This document shows positions 14,207 through 16,742 of a DNA stretch of 16,742 bases, one piece after another. Position numbers and translations under genes: made by a program. How positions within the stretch are numbered: position 1 is the first letter of the stretch; the number at the start of each line of letters is the position of its first letter. This DNA is from CAZFLY01 sp964519995 (GTDB taxonomy: Bacteria; Planctomycetota; Phycisphaerae; Sedimentisphaerales; Anaerobacaceae): positions 1 to 16,742 of the forward strand of contig CAZFLY010000058.1 in assembly GCA_964519995.1 (NCBI GenBank), in the 5' to 3' direction. The notes under the pieces are model-generated. The model made no database searches and was not told where the DNA came from. It saw nothing but the letters and a program-made list of their open reading frames with translations.

Positions 14207-14983
14207 ATGGTACGAGAGCGGTCAGATGATGCCGGATTAAAATCGGGGCGGTGTCTGCCACTAGTAATGTTGCACGGGCTTTTAGGCGGGCCGCAAAATT
14301 GGGAGCCCATTCATCCATACCTTCCACAGACCAGTCGGCCGGTTTATTTGAGACTGCCATTTTTTGACGAGGGAAGCGGTCTTGAAAATGTGCGGGCTGT
14401 GACCGATTATGTCCAACGCTACCTCGATGAGATGAAATTCAAGCGGTTGGCTTTAATGGGCAATAGCCTGGGCGGACACATTGGCGTTTTACTATCCCTA
14501 AGTATGCCCGAGCGTGTTCGTGGACTGGTGCTAACTGCATCCGGTGGGCTGTTCGAGAAAGGTTTCGAGAAGTTCCCAGGAACGCGTCCGCAACAACAGT
14601 GGATACGCGAGAAAATTTCTGAAGTTTTCTACCGTCGGTGCCATGTTAGTGAGGCATTGGTGGACGAGATCGTGGATATCACCTCCACCCGTCGTAAAAG
14701 TCGAGTTTTAGTTCGGCTTGCAAAATCTGCGAAACGAGATAATCTATCAGACAGGTTAGAGCACATAACGTGCCCCACGCTATTGATTTGGGGTAAGCAA
14801 GACCGGATAACTTCTCCCGAAGTTGCGACCAAATTCCACACGACTATCCCCAATTCTGAGCTTGTCTTGCTGGACAAATGCGGTCACGCCCCTATGATGG
14901 AGCGACCCGTTGAGTTTGGCCGTACTTTGCGCCGCTGGTGGGAGCAAAGGTTCCCGGAAGGCCGTGAATTCGGCGCAGACTAA
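14207..14983 (+). CDS. Alpha/beta-fold hydrolase
   Basis: A cytoplasmic serine hydrolase of the BioH/MenH-like alpha/beta superfamily; the substrate cannot be told. Numbered from the ATG at 14207 (258 residues): oxyanion segment MLHGLLGGPQNWEP (21-34), nucleophile elbow GNSLGG with Ser87, acid Asp199 in IWGKQDRIT, and base His227 in KCGHAPMMERP. The triad is complete and in normal order. A basic cap region (about 115-185) separates strands 6 and 7. The frame is open back to a GTG at 14063, which would add 48 residues, but that start lies in the promoter region, lacks a ribosome binding site and encodes low-complexity sequence; a TTG start between the two is possible. The ATG has only a weak GGA upstream. 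It is divergent from the oxidoreductase. Confidence 0.88.
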   Translation: MVRERSDDAGLKSGRCLPLVMLHGLLGGPQNWEPIHPYLPQTSRPVYLRLPFFDEGSGLENVRAVTDYVQRYLDEMKFKRLALMGNSLGGHIGVLLSLSMPERVRGLVLTASGGLFEKGFEKFPGTRPQQQWIREKISEVFYRRCHVSEALVDEIVDITSTRRKSRVLVRLAKSAKRDNLSDRLEHITCPTLLIWGKQDRITSPEVATKFHTTIPNSELVLLDKCGHAPMMERPVEFGRTLRRWWEQRFPEGREFGAD

Positions 14984-15102
14984 GAAAAGAGCACTCTCGC
15001 CAATTAGGGCACCAGCAAGAGTAATGTCACGTAGTTCTGCAACAAAAGCGTTGCCCCTATTACTAACGGAACTATAAGGCGGTAAATCCAGCCAAAAAAC
15101 TC

Positions 15103-15130
15103 TTGTTTTTGACAGGGCGAAGTGTAGAAT
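15103..15130 (+). promoter_or_regulatory. Possible promoter of the CxxC protein gene
   Basis: TTGTTT (15103-15108), 16-base spacer, TAGAAT (15125-15130). An overlapping perfect TTGACA at 15109-15114 has no -10 box at normal distance. The leader would be about 60 bases. Confidence 0.35.
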
Positions 15131-15198
15131 TCTTGTATGAAATACGCTGGGAAAGTGATGAAGCGACACAAAACAACAAGGTAAGTGAGGTGATTGCT

Positions 15199-15684
15199 AT
15201 GGACAAACTCTACGAACAATCTGAGACAGGTTGTTGTCCGAGGTTCAATCCGGAGCCGTGGAATGAAAAAGAAATAACCTTTCAAGATAAGCTGTTTGTC
15301 AAAGATCACGTCAGAAGCTTTCTGCATATCCCGCTTAACTTTGGAAAAGTAATGGTAAGAAATATGGAAAAGATCCAGGCGGCGGAGGCTCTTGTGCCGA
15401 TGCCTATCATGCTTTCTGATGAGAATTCACTTTGGGGAGCGGATATCTATATTGCGGTAGCTAAGGATGTGCCGGGTGCAAAAATGGCGAGAATCTCAGG
15501 AACCTTTCTGACAAAGGTCTTCGAAGGACCATATAAAGAAATAAAAAAATGGATTCAACAAATGAAGGCCTATGTCAAATCAAAGAACAAGGCGTTTGAG
15601 AAGCTCTACTTTTTTTATACAACGTGCCCAAAGTGTGCTGAGTACTATGGCAAAAACTATGTTGTCATCTTGGCAAAGGTTTGA
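15199..15684 (+). CDS. Conserved protein with CC and CPKC motifs, function unknown
   Basis: A 161-residue protein without signal peptide or membrane segment. It resembles a family found in clostridia, methanogens and planctomycetes that is often labelled hydrolase without, to my knowledge, experimental support. Visible hallmarks: CCPRFNPEPWNEKEITFQDK at the N-terminus, a central HIPLNFGKVM and MPIMLSDENSLWGADIYIAV core, and YFFYTTCPKCAEYYGKNYV near the end, with Cys143 and Cys146. Alternating strands suggest a GyrI-like or SOUL-like ligand-binding fold; the four cysteines (12, 13, 143, 146) could bind a metal or be redox-active. Both are inference. Start: GAGGTGA lies about 6 bases before the ATG at 15199, the best ribosome binding site nearby; the frame extends to 15103 but without one. 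The next gene follows after 74 bases in the same direction. Confidence 0.85.
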   Translation: MDKLYEQSETGCCPRFNPEPWNEKEITFQDKLFVKDHVRSFLHIPLNFGKVMVRNMEKIQAAEALVPMPIMLSDENSLWGADIYIAVAKDVPGAKMARISGTFLTKVFEGPYKEIKKWIQQMKAYVKSKNKAFEKLYFFYTTCPKCAEYYGKNYVVILAKV

Positions 15685-15728
15685 TACCGTTTACGAAACC
15701 CAATATGCTACTCGAAAGTGGCGGTATC
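15683..15728. repeat. Inverted repeat in the gap between two genes
   Basis: GATACCG (15683-15689, overlapping the stop codon) and CGGTATC (15722-15728) form a perfect 7-bp inverted repeat with a 32-base loop. There is no T tract, so it is not a standard terminator; it could stabilise or process a shared transcript. Confidence 0.35.
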
Positions 15729-15758
15729 GTCGTTTGGATTGATTGAGGAAACCTCAGC

Positions 15759-16538
15759 GTGGCCTATTCATTAGCTGTCACCATACCTTACACAGCCATA
15801 ACCATAATCTTCATCGCCGTTGCTGCGGCTGTTGCCGCTTTTGTAAGAAAAAGAAGCAGAGACAAGTGCCTAAGGGACTTCGAGGACAATATGGTTACGC
15901 TCGAGAAGACGGCCGGCAAGGTGGTCTGGGGCAAACTAAGAGTGGAAAATACCGGACTGGAGTTTATTTACCCGAAGAAACATAGGGATGATAAAGGACA
16001 TGATGAGGCGAGCTATATTCTATATAAGTACGAGTTTCCCAATATCGGAGTTGTGATTCGCTTCCACGATGAGCTGAGCGAGACTAATAGACGCAAAAGA
16101 GAAAAAGAGCTGAAAAGGACGTACCACCCAGGATTGCTGCTAAGACTCAAAAGAAAAACAAAGAACATTTTCAAGACCGTCAGAGACTCAGTGCTGGAAA
16201 TTGTGAATCTTTTGGTCAGTCAGGCCAAGAAAGCCGCTCCTGCGGGGAGGATGCTGACTTCCCAGGATAAATACGTTTCTCAGATGAAGCAGGAATTGAT
16301 GGGATCGGTCGGGGCTTCCTTTGAGCCGCTTTTGGAAAGATACATTGGTCATAAGGTCGTGCTCGAATTGATCAAGGGCGATAAGCTGTTTGAATACTCG
16401 GGCGTATTAAAGGATTATACAGCAGAGTTCGTTGAAATAATGGACGTCAATTACGAACTAAAAGAGGAGCAGCCGGAAAGAAAAGCGGATCTGGTTGTGC
16501 CTCGAAAATACGGCATTATCCGGCACCTCGGAGAGTAG
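15759..16538 (+). CDS. Membrane-anchored protein with Sm-like C-terminal barrel, function unknown
   Basis: A 259-residue protein with one N-terminal transmembrane helix (residues 6-28) followed by RKRSRDK, so most of it should face the cytoplasm. Residues 45-103 are beta-rich (VTLEKTAGKVVWGKLRVENT, then YILYKYEFPNIGVVIRF). Residues 110-160 are strongly basic and helical. Residues 192-233 (YIGHKVVLELIKGDKLFEYS, then GVLKDYTAEFVEIMDVNY) have the rhythm of a small Sm/Hfq-like or related five-strand barrel: KxVxLELxxGxxxEYxGxLxDYxxEFVEIMDV. I do not recognise a named family. Start: GTG at 15759 with GAGGAA about 9 bases upstream; no ATG fits better. It is probably cotranscribed with the preceding gene, 74 bases upstream. 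A role in RNA binding or membrane scaffolding is speculative. Confidence 0.75.
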   Translation: MAYSLAVTIPYTAITIIFIAVAAAVAAFVRKRSRDKCLRDFEDNMVTLEKTAGKVVWGKLRVENTGLEFIYPKKHRDDKGHDEASYILYKYEFPNIGVVIRFHDELSETNRRKREKELKRTYHPGLLLRLKRKTKNIFKTVRDSVLEIVNLLVSQAKKAAPAGRMLTSQDKYVSQMKQELMGSVGASFEPLLERYIGHKVVLELIKGDKLFEYSGVLKDYTAEFVEIMDVNYELKEEQPERKADLVVPRKYGIIRHLGE

Positions 16539-16564
16539 GATTTGCAACCGTTGAGATATTCATC

Positions 16565-16606
16565 CTTCGCAGTAGCCGACGACAAGTCGGGGCTGCTACG
16601 GAGAAT
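16565..16606 (+). repeat. Hairpin-forming repeat-like element
   Basis: AGTAGCC and GAC (16571-16580) pair with GTC (16586-16588) and GGCTGCT (16591-16597), with a GG bulge and one G-U pair. The pattern GTAGCC-GAC-loop-GTC-GGCTGCTACGG is like intergenic palindromes common in planctomycete and candidate-phylum genomes. There is no T tract. The remaining DNA to 16742 shows no gene. Confidence 0.45.
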
Positions 16607-16742
16607 GGACGAAACACACTTCACGCTTCACGAGCGACGAGATTAGTCGAAAGGCCTGTCCTCAGCCATTAACGGGTGGCTATCCTTATTACTATTTGGG
16701 CGCATTTAATTTATGACTGGAATAAATCATTTTTCCGAGTTC

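Noticed and set aside
1..16742. tRNA, rRNA, CRISPR array, toxin-antitoxin or defence operon
   Set aside because: No cloverleaf, rRNA-like segment, regularly spaced repeat array or recognisable defence gene was found on either strand. The TTCAATCC at 15244 that resembles a T-arm is inside a coding region without matching stems.

Overview
The window looks like chromosomal DNA from an uncultured or anaerobic planctomycete, most likely of the Phycisphaerae. This is inferred from the mix of dockerin-type EF-hand repeats on a secreted glycosidase, a PEP-CTERM surface protein ending in a GWLRVRR-like tail, a Gfo/Idh/MocA oxidoreductase of the type abundant in that class, and many small monocistronic genes separated by repeat-rich spacers. 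No rRNA, tRNA, CRISPR array, transposase, integrase or phage gene was seen.

Layout. (1) 305-2731: a large DUF2254-like four-helix membrane protein whose stop codon lies inside a short tandem repeat. (2) 2725-7524: a repeat-bounded polysaccharide region. Two 186-bp direct repeats (2791-2976 and 7339-7524) enclose a secreted GH16 beta-glucanase with dockerin-like and discoidin-like modules (minus strand), a relic of a second dockerin gene, a small TPR-like ORF next to more repeats, and a secreted GH51 alpha-L-arabinofuranosidase that is AT-rich and Bacteroidota-like. (3) 7690-8541: a PEP-CTERM protein carrying the Cys and Gln signature motifs of thioester adhesin domains. (4) 8592-9686: an M24 Xaa-Pro peptidase. 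(5) 9785-9954: a promoter plus a strong intrinsic terminator with no convincing gene between them, read here as a candidate small RNA. (6) 9956-11214: a rhomboid protease with a long helical tail and its own promoter. (7) 11259-12558: an exported double-SH3b protein. (8) 12696-13985: a Gfo/Idh/MocA oxidoreductase with a consensus-like promoter on the minus strand. (9) 14031-14983: an alpha/beta hydrolase. (10) 15103-16538: a conserved CxxC protein, then a membrane-anchored protein with an Sm-like C-terminal barrel. (11) 16539-16742: spacer with a repeat-like hairpin.

How the genes fit together: the GH16 and GH51 enzymes plausibly act outside the cytoplasm on mixed-linkage glucans and arabinose-decorated hemicellulose; the Gfo/Idh/MocA enzyme could handle sugars inside the cell. 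The PEP-CTERM protein suggests a sorted, possibly covalently reactive cell-surface protein. The other genes look like ordinary stand-alone genes. No multi-gene defence or conflict system was recognised. The most unusual items are the thioester-like PEP-CTERM protein, the orphan transcription unit at 9785-9954, and the repeat family that sits right behind stop codons and in one case forms part of a terminator.
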